Of a stretch of DNA of 32,622 nt, positions 23,590 to 32,548 are shown piece after piece. The translations under genes were made by a program, and so were the position numbers. Where the stretch lies: positions 1-32,622 of the forward strand of contig JAKSNU010000018.1 in assembly GCA_024399535.1 (NCBI GenBank), written 5' to 3'. Position 1 is the stretch's first letter. The number at the start of each line of letters is the position of its first letter. The DNA is from Paludibacteraceae bacterium (lineage in GTDB: Bacteria; Bacteroidota; Bacteroidia; Bacteroidales; Paludibacteraceae). Under the pieces are notes generated by a model. That model saw only the letters and a list, made by a program, of their open reading frames with translations. It did not search any database and was not told where the DNA came from.

Positions 23590-26500
23590 TTAGAACGAAA
23601 TTTTGATACCACCCATAATAGTTGACAATGGAGAATACTGGTATGTGCTAGACGAACCAGTGAACGAAGCCATAGGGATATAACCCTTACGGATAGAGAG
23701 ACAGAAGAGGTTGTCGCCAGAAACGAATACGCTCAAACTGTTCAGATGAGCTTTCTCCATCCATTTCTTAGGGAACGAATAACCGATACGGATGTTCGAC
23801 AATGTCAGATAATCAGACGAATTGACGAAACGGGTCGAACCTGAGTTAGCATAGTTGTCTTCACCATTCGAGAGACGTGGAATGACTTTCGAACGCTCTT
23901 CAGCCGACATGCTTGACCATTTTTCGCCAATCTCGGATGTCCAACGATTCTCAATATCCTTGTGCCAGTTAGTTTCGCCCGAAGGACCTGAATGCATCAT
24001 CAACTCGTAAGCAGCATCGCTACCATAACCACCGAGACTATATTGGAACGAAGCGTTCAACTCAACTCCATAGACTGACAAGTCGAATCCAAATCCGCCT
24101 TGAAGCTTTGGAATAGCCGACTTACCAATATAGAACGATGATGCATAGTTATAATTTTTCGTAGTAGTTTTTTCAAGAATCAGGTTTGGATTGTCAAGAT
24201 ACTTCTGCTGAGTAGCTTTATCAACGAGCACACAATACTGTCCTTTAGACACCAATTCATTATATTTAGCCTCGTCTGTAACCCAGTGTTCCAAAATATA
24301 ACGATGTACTGATGAAATGTAATCGTATGCCTCATGGAACGTTCCTGACACAAGGTCAGCTGGATTATAATACAATGTATAGAGTGCTTCACCAGTTGCT
24401 CCGTCAACACCACAATACTCAGTAGTATAGTAATCGTAAGGCGAATGACCTAACGAGAAGCCATTACTCCAATCAAGGGGTTTTCCATTGTTGTCAAGAG
24501 GCATTTTTGTAATCTTATTGTCATAGTATGCACCATTCAAACGGATGTCAAACTTAACCTGTTTCATATCAACTGCATGTACGTTAACCTGGAACTCAAC
24601 GCCCTGGTTCACCATAGCACCTTCGTTGACATAGTATGACGAATATCCGAGAGAAGGAGCAACAGCACGCGAGAAGAGCATGTTATCGGTCGTCTTATGG
24701 AAATAATCAAACTCGATGTCGGCATATTTACTCAAGCTCATCTCGAAACCAGCGTTCCACATCGAAGAATGCTCCCAAGTGATATCAGGGTTACCAATGT
24801 ATCCCAACGAATAACCGACTTGACCATCCACATTGTTAATAGCGTATTGGTTAGTGTACATAAACAAACTAATGTTCTGGTTACCAAGCGAACCCCAAGA
24901 TGCCTTGATTTTCAAGTTTCTCAATACGTCAACATCTTCCATAAACGATTCGTTTGTCACCATCCATGCCAAACCTACTGCACCGAATACACCCCAACGT
25001 CTGCCTGGAGCAAAACGGGAAGAACCATCAGCACGCAAGTTACCATAGAAGAAGTAGCGCTGTTTGTAGTTGTATTTTGCCTGAGCAAAGTACGATTCGA
25101 TAGTAGCCTTGTTTGTTTCAGACGCGATACCCGACATCTCAATTGCGTTCGAAAGTTCGAGACCTTCAGGACGTGCAGTGTAGTTCTGAGATGCAGCCAT
25201 TGATGATGAAGAAACATAACCAGTCTCGTGTGCTACGAATACATCGAGGTTATGGTCACGACCATTGAAATCGGTAGTATACGAAAGTATCTGGTTCCAT
25301 GTAAATGACAAATAATTGCTTTGGGTCTTAGTGATACGTCCTACGCCTGCAGCATCGCCATAATAGCAGTTTGTGAGGTCAGAGTTGTTCGAACCAACAA
25401 ACTGTACACCGAAGTTAGTCTGGAGTTTCAAACCTTTATAGAAAGTAACCTCCAACATTCCGTTTGCCGCCAATTGGTGAGACTCTGTACGATCCTTGTC
25501 GTACTGCAAAGCACCAGCCGGGTTGATACCGTTACCATATTTACGACCGATTACGTTACCATTCTGATCTACATCACCATAGTCGTATGCGTATGGATGT
25601 GAACCATCAGGATTTGTAATCTTGCTATCATACAAGCGGTATCCGTTAGCATCACGAAGGAATACAGGGTAGATAGCAGGACACTCGTTAACGTATGCAA
25701 AACCATTGTTCATATTGCTTGACTGTCCAGGCGCATTGTAATGAGAATAAGCATAAGACATATTAAGATTACCCTTCAACCATTTCTTAGCCTGATGGTC
25801 AACGTTGACACGTGCAGTGAGACGGTCGAAATCAGAACCGATATAGTATCCTTCGTCCTTCAAATAACCAAACGAAGTATAATATGTAGTCTTCTCAGAA
25901 CCACCATGGATTTTGAGAGTTGCCTCAACTTTGTCACCATTACGGAATATCGCATCCTTCCATCCCTTTTCAGGGTCGTCAATGTAACCTTGTTTCAACT
26001 GAACGCCATCAAAGAATTTACCTGTATATGGGTCAACAAGTTTGTCGCCTGGCAAAGTCCAACGGTTATAAGCTGCTGGCAGACCGCCACTTCCCGACTT
26101 GAACAATACTGCACTTGCCTTCTCGCCAGAACCGAGTTGGTTAGCAAGACCTTCCCAACACAACTCTACATATCTCTGAGGATCAGTAATTGTCTCGTAC
26201 ATAGGAATGAGTCGCATATTGCCACCATACTTGACATCTATATCAATTTTACCCTCGCCGCTGTTACCTTTCTTAGTCGTAATCAGGATGACACCATTTG
26301 CACCACGTGCACCATAAAGAGAAGTAGCGGTTGCGTCCTTCAGGACTGTCGTAGATGCGATATCCGAAGGGTCAATTCCCGAGATGTCACCATCGAAAGG
26401 AATACCGTCAACTACATACAATGGCGACATACTGGAAGAAATAGAACCGATACCGCGGATACGTACCGAAGCAGTAGATCCTGGCTGACCAGAAGAACTT

Positions 26501-26949
26501 ACAACCTGAACACCTGCAACCTCACCGGCGAGAGCCTTAGTTACATCAGATGGGTTCTTTTTCTCAAGTGTTTCACCCTTTACCACTGTTGCGGAACCTG
26601 CAAAAGATTTCTTGGTTGATGTACCGTATGCTACAGCCATAACCTCTTCAATCTCAGTAACCTCTTCCGACATAGTAACTCGCATGCCGTTTTTGGCAGC
26701 CATCTCAACAGTGTTCAATCCCATTGATTTGAATACGAGTGTTTTGTTTCCAGCTGGAAGTTTAATGGTAAAATTACCGTCAAAATCGGTAGTAGTACCA
26801 ATTGCTTCAGCTCCTTTGACCTGAACAGACGCCCCAATCACTGGCTCTCCCGCTGCATCTACAACAGTACCGCTGATTGTAGTCTCCTGTCCAAACGCAA
26901 CACCGATACAAAGTACCAGTGCAGAGAACAAAAGAATTACTCTTTTCAT
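23590..26949 (-). CDS. SusC/RagA-family TonB-dependent outer membrane transporter (1119 aa)
   Basis: 22-strand beta-barrel transporter that imports the substrate delivered by SusD using TonB energy. A signal peptide (MKRVILLFSALVLCIGVAFG) is followed by a carboxypeptidase-regulatory-like domain (about residues 25-105, TVVDAAGEPVIGASVQVKG). A TonB-box-like VMAVAYGT comes next, then the plug domain with VRIRGIGSISSSMSPLYVVDG and LYGARGANGVILITTKKG. The rest is barrel, ending in the aromatic outer-membrane sorting residue Phe (GGIKISF). The length is normal. It is the first gene of a three-gene unit with its own promoter. No extracytoplasmic sigma/anti-sigma or hybrid two-component regulator lies next to it. 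Confidence 0.97.
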   Translation of the reverse strand: MKRVILLFSALVLCIGVAFGQETTISGTVVDAAGEPVIGASVQVKGAEAIGTTTDFDGNFTIKLPAGNKTLVFKSMGLNTVEMAAKNGMRVTMSEEVTEIEEVMAVAYGTSTKKSFAGSATVVKGETLEKKNPSDVTKALAGEVAGVQVVSSSGQPGSTASVRIRGIGSISSSMSPLYVVDGIPFDGDISGIDPSDIASTTVLKDATATSLYGARGANGVILITTKKGNSGEGKIDIDVKYGGNMRLIPMYETITDPQRYVELCWEGLANQLGSGEKASAVLFKSGSGGLPAAYNRWTLPGDKLVDPYTGKFFDGVQLKQGYIDDPEKGWKDAIFRNGDKVEATLKIHGGSEKTTYYTSFGYLKDEGYYIGSDFDRLTARVNVDHQAKKWLKGNLNMSYAYSHYNAPGQSSNMNNGFAYVNECPAIYPVFLRDANGYRLYDSKITNPDGSHPYAYDYGDVDQNGNVIGRKYGNGINPAGALQYDKDRTESHQLAANGMLEVTFYKGLKLQTNFGVQFVGSNNSDLTNCYYGDAAGVGRITKTQSNYLSFTWNQILSYTTDFNGRDHNLDVFVAHETGYVSSSSMAASQNYTARPEGLELSNAIEMSGIASETNKATIESYFAQAKYNYKQRYFFYGNLRADGSSRFAPGRRWGVFGAVGLAWMVTNESFMEDVDVLRNLKIKASWGSLGNQNISLFMYTNQYAINNVDGQVGYSLGYIGNPDITWEHSSMWNAGFEMSLSKYADIEFDYFHKTTDNMLFSRAVAPSLGYSSYYVNEGAMVNQGVEFQVNVHAVDMKQVKFDIRLNGAYYDNKITKMPLDNNGKPLDWSNGFSLGHSPYDYYTTEYCGVDGATGEALYTLYYNPADLVSGTFHEAYDYISSVHRYILEHWVTDEAKYNELVSKGQYCVLVDKATQQKYLDNPNLILEKTTTKNYNYASSFYIGKSAIPKLQGGFGFDLSVYGVELNASFQYSLGGYGSDAAYELMMHSGPSGETNWHKDIENRWTSEIGEKWSSMSAEERSKVIPRLSNGEDNYANSGSTRFVNSSDYLTLSNIRIGYSFPKKWMEKAHLNSLSVFVSGDNLFCLSIRKGYIPMASFTGSSSTYQYSPLSTIMGGIKISF

Positions 26950-27054
26950 AAAAAATTGTTTTTAGTTATAAATTATTTATTGATTTAATTTGCAGATTTT
27001 CAACCTATAATATATTCATTATGGAATATTAAATTCTGCACACATTTCAGACCA

Positions 27055-27086
27055 CAAAGTTAAATAATTTATTTGTTCTGAACAAA
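27055..27086 (-). promoter_or_regulatory. SusC-SusD operon promoter
   Basis: On the minus strand TAACTTTG (27055-27062) and TTTG (27083-27086) are 20 bp apart, a full consensus match. The leader to the SusC start at 26949 is about 100 nt and AT-rich, long enough for post-transcriptional control, but I see no clear structure in it. Confidence 0.75.
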
Positions 27087-27147
27087 TCTGTTTCAATTAA
27101 ATTTTCAATATTTATCACCAAGAGTGATTTATCAATAATCCATACGT

Positions 27148-27187
27148 AAAAAACAAAATCAGGAATCATTTTATTGACTCCTGATTT
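27148..27187 (-). terminator. Terminator of the cstA-helicase-rsmI operon
   Basis: AAATCAGGAATCA (27156-27168) pairs with TGACTCCTGATTT (27175-27187) with one mismatch. On the minus strand it is followed by a T-rich run. An outer ATACGT/ACGTAT repeat (27142-27147/27190-27195) may extend it. Confidence 0.8.
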
Positions 27188-27242
27188 ACACGTATTTATC
27201 GAGACATTAAAACAACAAGTCCCATATATACCAAAGTTAATT

Positions 27243-27917
27243 TTATGTTTTGGAACATAGTCCACCAACCACTATCACAATTTCACCTTTTGCAGGTATT
27301 TTCTCATAATGTTCCTTAAGGTTTTGCAGTGTATCGCGCATGGTTTCTTCATACACTTTCGATATTTCGCGAGATACGGATGCTCGTCTGTCTGCACCGA
27401 AATGTTCAACAAAATCAGTTAACGTCCTGACAAGCCGATAAGGCGATTCGTAAAAAATCATAGTACGCTGCTCTGTTTCAAGTGCTTTCAGATGGGTTTG
27501 CCTTCCTTTTTTCTGTGGCAAAAAACCTTCAAAACAGAATTTATCAGAAGGCAGTGCCGAGTTTACCAAGGCTGGTACAAATGCCGTTGCACCAGGCAGA
27601 CATTGTATTTCAACATCTAAAGCAGCACATTCCCTGACAAGCAAAAATCCGGGATCGGATATTGAAGGTGTTCCGGCATCAGACACCAAAGCGATATTCT
27701 CGCCTGCCAATATTCGTTTCGCATAATGCGCTGCTGTCTCATGCTCGTTAAATTTATGATGTGCAGCCAATGGCGTATGAATATCGAAATGCTTGAACAA
27801 TATACTGGTCGTCCGTGTGTCTTCGGCAAGGACCAAATCAACCTCTTTCAATATCCGCAGAGCACGAAATGTGATATCCTCAAGGTTGCCTACAGGTGTG
27901 GGAATCAGATATAGCAT
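27243..27917 (-). CDS. rsmI: 16S rRNA (cytidine1402-2'-O)-methyltransferase (224 aa)
   Basis: SAM-dependent tetrapyrrole-methylase-fold enzyme that 2'-O-methylates C1402 in the ribosomal P site of 16S rRNA. The N-terminal LYLIPTPVGNLEDITFRALR and LVLAEDTRTT segments and the SDAGTPSISDPGFLLVREC motif are diagnostic. LPGATAFVPALVNSALP follows, then FYESPYRLVRTL. It lacks the extra C-terminal domain of the E. coli protein, as is usual in this phylum. Its ATG overlaps the stop of the preceding coiled-coil gene by one base. It is the last gene of a four-gene unit. Confidence 0.95.
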   Translation of the reverse strand: MLYLIPTPVGNLEDITFRALRILKEVDLVLAEDTRTTSILFKHFDIHTPLAAHHKFNEHETAAHYAKRILAGENIALVSDAGTPSISDPGFLLVRECAALDVEIQCLPGATAFVPALVNSALPSDKFCFEGFLPQKKGRQTHLKALETEQRTMIFYESPYRLVRTLTDFVEHFGADRRASVSREISKVYEETMRDTLQNLKEHYEKIPAKGEIVIVVGGLCSKT

Positions 27918-28624
27918 TAAAATTTACGTTGAAGAATATTAATAAAGTCCTTGACAACAGCATTTTCCATATTCCATTTCAGATTATGTTCAATATACGC
28001 CAATGCCTCGTCAATATTTGTCATTTCATTTAACTTTTCAATCTCTTCGTTCATTTTCGGAGCACTGTTGCCGAACAACTCACGTTGGAAGCGGAAACGA
28101 TCGAGAATCGTAATGGCAGACTGCAATCTCTCAATCCTCACCGAAAACTGCGAATTGAGGGTTGTGATTTGCGGCTCTTTGCGCATTTCGTTCTTTTGCT
28201 TCTCTGCCACTTTTTGAATGGTTTCTACCACAGTCTCGGCAGGTTTTTCCTCCTGCGGAGGTTCAGGAGATGCAACTTGTGTTTCCACAACCTGTTCCGA
28301 TTCTTGAGATGTCTCAAATATAGGGTCAGGTACTGCAATTTCTATTTTTTCATCCTGTTCTGTTTGCAAATTCTCCTCAACAGGCATCAAATCCGTCTTA
28401 ACTTCAGGCACTTGGAACGTCGATGCAGTTATCATTCCCGACAATGTTGCCACCTGCGCCTGCAATTGTGCGACTTGATTTTGTAATTGAGCTATTGTTG
28501 CCTGCAACTGCCCTACCACAAGTCTCGTCTTTTCATTCTTAACATCAAGCGAATTTTCAAATGCTTTCAGCTGATCGGTATTAACCAAGCTGTCAAAATA
28601 ATCAAACAATTGCTGTTTATCCAT
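27917..28624 (-). CDS. Coiled-coil protein of unknown function (235 aa)
   Basis: No signal peptide or membrane segment is seen. Residues about 1-35 are helical. A leucine-zipper-like heptad run follows (Leu40, Leu47, Leu54, Leu61 with Ile44, Val51, Val58 in the paired position), suggesting a dimer or trimer. The middle (about 75-150) is acidic, Pro/Glu-rich and probably disordered. The C-terminal 80 residues (RIERLQSAITILDRFRFQRE onward, ending FINILQRKF) look like a compact helical domain. I do not recognise a family with a known role. It lies 34 bp after the helicase gene and overlaps rsmI by one base (TAATG). Confidence 0.8.
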   Translation of the reverse strand: MDKQQLFDYFDSLVNTDQLKAFENSLDVKNEKTRLVVGQLQATIAQLQNQVAQLQAQVATLSGMITASTFQVPEVKTDLMPVEENLQTEQDEKIEIAVPDPIFETSQESEQVVETQVASPEPPQEEKPAETVVETIQKVAEKQKNEMRKEPQITTLNSQFSVRIERLQSAITILDRFRFQRELFGNSAPKMNEEIEKLNEMTNIDEALAYIEHNLKWNMENAVVKDFINILQRKF

Positions 28625-28658
28625 AGTTTGTCAATTTTTTATCTTTTCTTCATTACTC

Positions 28659-30755
28659 TCAATCATCAAAATCAAAAGTAATACTATTTGTCTTACAATA
28701 TCTTTGTACCATCTCTATACACTGTTCCCCGAACAATCCGATTTTCACTTTACCGAAACCTTTAATCTTTGCCAACTGCTTAATATTCTGCGGTAAGTAT
28801 CGCGCCACGTCCTTCAAAGTCTGCGTGGTAAACATCCGATATGCCGGAATATCTTTCTCCGTACAATACTCTCTTCGCCATGCACAAAGCAATCTGAACA
28901 ATGGTTCATTTTCGATTTCTTCTTTCTCCTGCACGTCAACGGCATATGCCTTTACACCTAATTTCACAGAAACATACTTTCTTCGTTTCTCAAAAAAATT
29001 CTCAACCGAGCAATCCACAGAGACCACATCAAAAAGAAATATCTTTTTACATATTGTGTCATGCAATTCGCCAAGCAGTTCCAGATATTCATTTGCCAAA
29101 TCGCGACTCTCGGTAACAAAGTGCGACATCTTTATTTTCCCGGCTATCTCATTGAGCTTAGGTGTAAAATAGCCTGACGCTGCAGTAATGCGATCTTGAA
29201 TCGCATCATCTGCTATTGCCGATAACTGATTCCGGAATTTACTGGAAACTGTTGCAATTTCAGACAATTCCTCCTTCAATTCTTCCACATAATCCATAAT
29301 GCCTTCCGTAAAGGATTTAGCATGAGGCATCACCTTGGCATACAATTGGACAGCGGTTGACAACAACGGTTTGAGGTCGAACAAATCAATCATCAATTTC
29401 CTGCCATACAATGTCCTGTCTGAGACCAACAAATCATTAAACTGCTCTGGAGTCAATGCCGTCTGGCAATACATTGCCACATTGCTGTCCACCCTCAACG
29501 CGGATGTGTTAACCTGAGATGTCAGCACTATTCCTTCAAGCGTCCTACACCTTGAGAAAGCGACATATATTTGTCCCGAGGCAAATGCTGCCGCCGAATC
29601 AATCACCACGTTATCGAACGTGAGTCCCTGACTCTTATGAATCGTAATTGCCCATGCAAGCCGTAATGGCATCTGGGTGAACCGCCCGATGAGAGTTTCC
29701 TCTATCTCGTTGGTTTTCTTGTTTATGGTATATGCATTATTGTCCCAAGTCTCGGGTGTAACGACTATCGGCACGTCCGACCCTGGCGAATCGACAACTA
29801 CTTTCTCTCGGTCAATATCAATAATTGTCCCAATCATACCATTATAATAACGTTTCGCAGTCTGTCGGTCGTTAGTCACGAACATCACTCTCGCACCCTC
29901 CTTCAATTCAAGGTCAGCATCCGTAGGATATGCTTTTTCAGGAAATTCCTTCTCAATCACAGCGACATAATGATAGCTACGCCCTTTCAGTTTATCCAGT
30001 TGTGCCATATTGACACTGTCAGCCTTCGCATTATGCGTTGTGAGAATTATATAATCCTTTTTCCGCGACGGATTGAACGAAGGGTCGTATCTCGACTCTA
30101 ACAGTCCCATCGAATGTTGCGATACATTATTGTTTCTCAACTCATTGAGCAAGTTGACAAATTCTATGTTTTTCTGCCTGAAAATCGTAGTCAGTTCAAT
30201 CACAGCTGGGCAAATCTCCGCCACTACCCTCGAACTGAAAAAGAAAGGATTCGGATAAAATCTCGAAATCATTTCATATTCACTGTCAGTCACGACAGGA
30301 GGCAACTGATACAAGTCACCAAAAAAGACAGCCTGAACCCCGCCGAACGGCAAATCCGGGCAGCGTCTGTAATACCTGAGCACAGCATCAATCGTATCAA
30401 GCAAATCTGCCCTCACCATTGATATCTCGTCAATTATCAGCAGTTCAAGTTCCCTGAACAATTTGCGTCGATCCTCTCTAATCCGCTGCTGACCTATCAT
30501 CGAATGGTAGCTCTGAGGAACTGGAGGAACAAAATGCGGTGGTATCTGAAACAGGGAATGAATCGTCACCCCTTCCGCATTTATTGCAGCCACCCCTGTA
30601 GGAGCTACAACGACAGTCTTTTTATACCCTCTGGCGACAATTTTCCGGAGCATGGTAGTCTTGCCGGTACCTGCTTTCCCTGTAATGAAAATCGAACGGT
30701 TGGTCTTCTCAACCATTTCAATCACATCATCATATTTCAGTTCCAGATTTTCCAC
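28659..30755 (-). CDS. PIF1-type superfamily 1B DNA helicase with C-terminal HRDC-like domain (698 aa)
   Basis: ATP-driven 5'-3' DNA helicase of the PIF1/RecD-like group. Walker A is GKAGTGKT at residues 26-33 and the Walker B region is LLIIDEISMV. Motif III is FFGDLYQLPPV and motif IV FRQKN. Near the middle comes AWAITIHKSQGLTFD, followed by QIYVAFSRCRTLEG, the classic PIF1 motif V/VI. The last 80 residues (LLCAWRREYCTEKDIPAYRM and LAKIKGFGKVKIGLFG) match the HRDC domain known from RecQ helicases, an arrangement seen in Bacteroidota PIF1 proteins. It is 9 bp after cstA in the same operon. Confidence 0.93.
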   Translation of the reverse strand: MENLELKYDDVIEMVEKTNRSIFITGKAGTGKTTMLRKIVARGYKKTVVVAPTGVAAINAEGVTIHSLFQIPPHFVPPVPQSYHSMIGQQRIREDRRKLFRELELLIIDEISMVRADLLDTIDAVLRYYRRCPDLPFGGVQAVFFGDLYQLPPVVTDSEYEMISRFYPNPFFFSSRVVAEICPAVIELTTIFRQKNIEFVNLLNELRNNNVSQHSMGLLESRYDPSFNPSRKKDYIILTTHNAKADSVNMAQLDKLKGRSYHYVAVIEKEFPEKAYPTDADLELKEGARVMFVTNDRQTAKRYYNGMIGTIIDIDREKVVVDSPGSDVPIVVTPETWDNNAYTINKKTNEIEETLIGRFTQMPLRLAWAITIHKSQGLTFDNVVIDSAAAFASGQIYVAFSRCRTLEGIVLTSQVNTSALRVDSNVAMYCQTALTPEQFNDLLVSDRTLYGRKLMIDLFDLKPLLSTAVQLYAKVMPHAKSFTEGIMDYVEELKEELSEIATVSSKFRNQLSAIADDAIQDRITAASGYFTPKLNEIAGKIKMSHFVTESRDLANEYLELLGELHDTICKKIFLFDVVSVDCSVENFFEKRRKYVSVKLGVKAYAVDVQEKEEIENEPLFRLLCAWRREYCTEKDIPAYRMFTTQTLKDVARYLPQNIKQLAKIKGFGKVKIGLFGEQCIEMVQRYCKTNSITFDFDD

Positions 30756-30764
30756 TTGATATTC

Positions 30765-32210
30765 TTATTTCCCGTCACTTCCTTCAATTAACCTGTTCTT
30801 TCTCAAGAAAATGAAAAAAGCAACTACCGTAGCACAAGTAATCACGCCTGCTATTACATATGTCACATTCAACGGCAGACATATATAACACTCTGGTGCA
30901 TAGAACAAATATGCCAACGACACAGCTGTCATAAACATTGCAGGGAAAAGCGAAATCCAGAAAAACTTTCTATTTCGTGCCAAATATACGGTCACAGTCC
31001 ATAGCGTGATTGCAGCCAACGTCTGGTTGAACCATGCTGTGTAACGCCACAAGACTTGAAAATCAATTTGTAACAACACAAACGTAATGACAAATATTGG
31101 CAACGACGCCAACAATCGCTTGTATATTTTATCCTGCCTGTATGAAATGGTATCAGCGATGACCAACCTCGACGAACGCAATGCAGTATCTCCAGAAGTG
31201 ATAGGAGCCACTACCACACCCAATATTGCCAACACACCGCCTAACTTTCCAAGCCACGAATTACAAATTTTCGTCACAACGACAGCACCTGCATTAGTTC
31301 CGGCAGGCAATCCAGCGACGAAATCATTCAGACCTTCAGTCGACCCCCAAAATGACGATGCCGCAGCAGCCCATACCAAAGCCACAATCCCCTCAGCTAC
31401 CATCGCCCCATAGAAACAAAACCTGCCATCCTTCTCATTAACCAAACAGCGCGCCATCATAGGCGATTGAGTGGCATGAAATCCCGACACTGCACCACAT
31501 GCAATTGACACAAACATCATAGGAAATATAGGAAAGCCGCTCGGATGTTTCGAGCTGATACCCGAAGTCACCTCAGGTATCGAAACGCCCTTCCATAACA
31601 TCGCCACCAATATTCCAAATGCCATAAACAACAACAAAAATCCGAAAATCGGATATATCTTGCCTATAAGCTTGTCGATAGGCAACACTGTCGCCAGCAT
31701 ATAGTAAGCAAAAATTATGTAAATCCACCAATTCTTGGTTATGAACGGCACAAGTTCCGTCAGAATGTCAGCAGGACCACTTATGAAAACTGCAGCAATA
31801 ACTAAAAGAATAACAATTGTCATCACCCGCATTAAATACTGGACTATCCGACCCAACTGATTGCCAGCCAATTCTGGCAGTGAGGCACCATTACATCGCA
31901 GCGACAACATTCCTGACAAATAATCATGAACTGCACCACCGAATATACACCCAAAAACAATCCATAAATAAGATGCCGGACCAAACATAGCACCCATCAC
32001 AGCACCGAATATTGGTCCCAAACCAGCAATATTTAAGAACTGAATCAGGAAAATACGCCACCTCGGCATCTTGACATAATCTACTCCGTCAGCCAATTTG
32101 CTTGCAGGAGTTTCCCTGTTTCCATCAGCCCCAAAAACTCGTTCAACCACCTTACTATAAACCAAATAGCCCACAAGCAACAACACAAGTGCAATCACAA
32201 AAGAGACCAT
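30765..32210 (-). CDS. cstA: CstA-family carbon starvation protein (481 aa)
   Basis: Inner-membrane transporter of the CstA family, linked to uptake of peptides or pyruvate during carbon limitation. The segments YSKVVERVFG, FLIQFLNIAGLGPIFGAVMG, YLSGMLSLRCNGASLPELAG and VSGFHATQSPMMARCLVNE are family hallmarks. At 481 aa it is the short form common in Bacteroidota, without the C-terminal extension of the roughly 700-aa enterobacterial CstA. More than ten hydrophobic helices are apparent. It has its own promoter and leads a unit with the helicase, coiled-coil and rsmI genes. Confidence 0.93.
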   Translation of the reverse strand: MVSFVIALVLLLVGYLVYSKVVERVFGADGNRETPASKLADGVDYVKMPRWRIFLIQFLNIAGLGPIFGAVMGAMFGPASYLWIVFGCIFGGAVHDYLSGMLSLRCNGASLPELAGNQLGRIVQYLMRVMTIVILLVIAAVFISGPADILTELVPFITKNWWIYIIFAYYMLATVLPIDKLIGKIYPIFGFLLLFMAFGILVAMLWKGVSIPEVTSGISSKHPSGFPIFPMMFVSIACGAVSGFHATQSPMMARCLVNEKDGRFCFYGAMVAEGIVALVWAAAASSFWGSTEGLNDFVAGLPAGTNAGAVVVTKICNSWLGKLGGVLAILGVVVAPITSGDTALRSSRLVIADTISYRQDKIYKRLLASLPIFVITFVLLQIDFQVLWRYTAWFNQTLAAITLWTVTVYLARNRKFFWISLFPAMFMTAVSLAYLFYAPECYICLPLNVTYVIAGVITCATVVAFFIFLRKNRLIEGSDGK

Positions 32211-32259
32211 AACTTTTATATTTATTTAACGACACTACACACTACTCCAAATTAAAATG

Positions 32260-32290
32260 CAAAGTTAGCATATATTTTCTCTAAAACAAA
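32260..32290 (-). promoter_or_regulatory. cstA operon promoter
   Basis: On the minus strand TAACTTTG (32260-32267) and TTTG (32287-32290) are 19 bp apart, a full consensus match. The leader to the ATG at 32210 is about 45 nt. Confidence 0.72.
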
Positions 32291-32342
32291 ATATTTATAA
32301 AAAAATTTAATAACAACCTTTCGATGCCTGATTGAAAGCACA

Positions 32343-32543
32343 TTAATTCACTGACTCAATCACTTTTTTTCGCCGTTCCAACACCAGTGCAAGTTTGCAG
32401 GTATGAAAATATGACATTTCCTTGTCATAATGAGTATAAAAGCAGATTTTCACCAAATCTTCATTACTGCCTTCCATTTCCCTTCGGAATGACTCTCTCT
32501 TGCCTTTGAAGCAATCACCAATTTTGTACAATATAATTACCAT
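32343..32543 (-). CDS. Small hypothetical protein (66 aa)
   Basis: An ATG-started frame directly after an in-frame TAA (32544-32546) encodes a charged protein opening MVIILYKIGDCFKGKRESF and containing YTHYDKEMSYFHTCKLA near the end. Codon use looks coding-like. It has no signal peptide or membrane helix, and three Cys residues. I do not recognise it. It could be a real small gene, or the 3' remnant of a longer one whose 5' part was lost, since the stop sits directly before the ATG. No promoter was identified; the tandem repeats at 32559-32602 lie just upstream. Confidence 0.4.
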   Translation of the reverse strand: MVIILYKIGDCFKGKRESFRREMEGSNEDLVKICFYTHYDKEMSYFHTCKLALVLERRKKVIESVN

Positions 32544-32548
32544 TTATA

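Noticed and set aside
25741..26619. A 292-codon plus-strand frame opposite the SusC gene
   Set aside because: Antisense shadow with no domain and no promoter; the SusC assignment on the other strand is secure.
20542..26949. Classical polysaccharide-utilisation locus
   Set aside because: SusC and SusD are present, but no carbohydrate-active enzyme or HTCS/sigma regulator is in the window. Only the SusCD pair is supported.
27232..27239. Additional TAACTTTG promoter element on the minus strand beside the rsmI stop
   Set aside because: No TTTG at the -33 position, and any transcript would run straight into the rsmI terminator.
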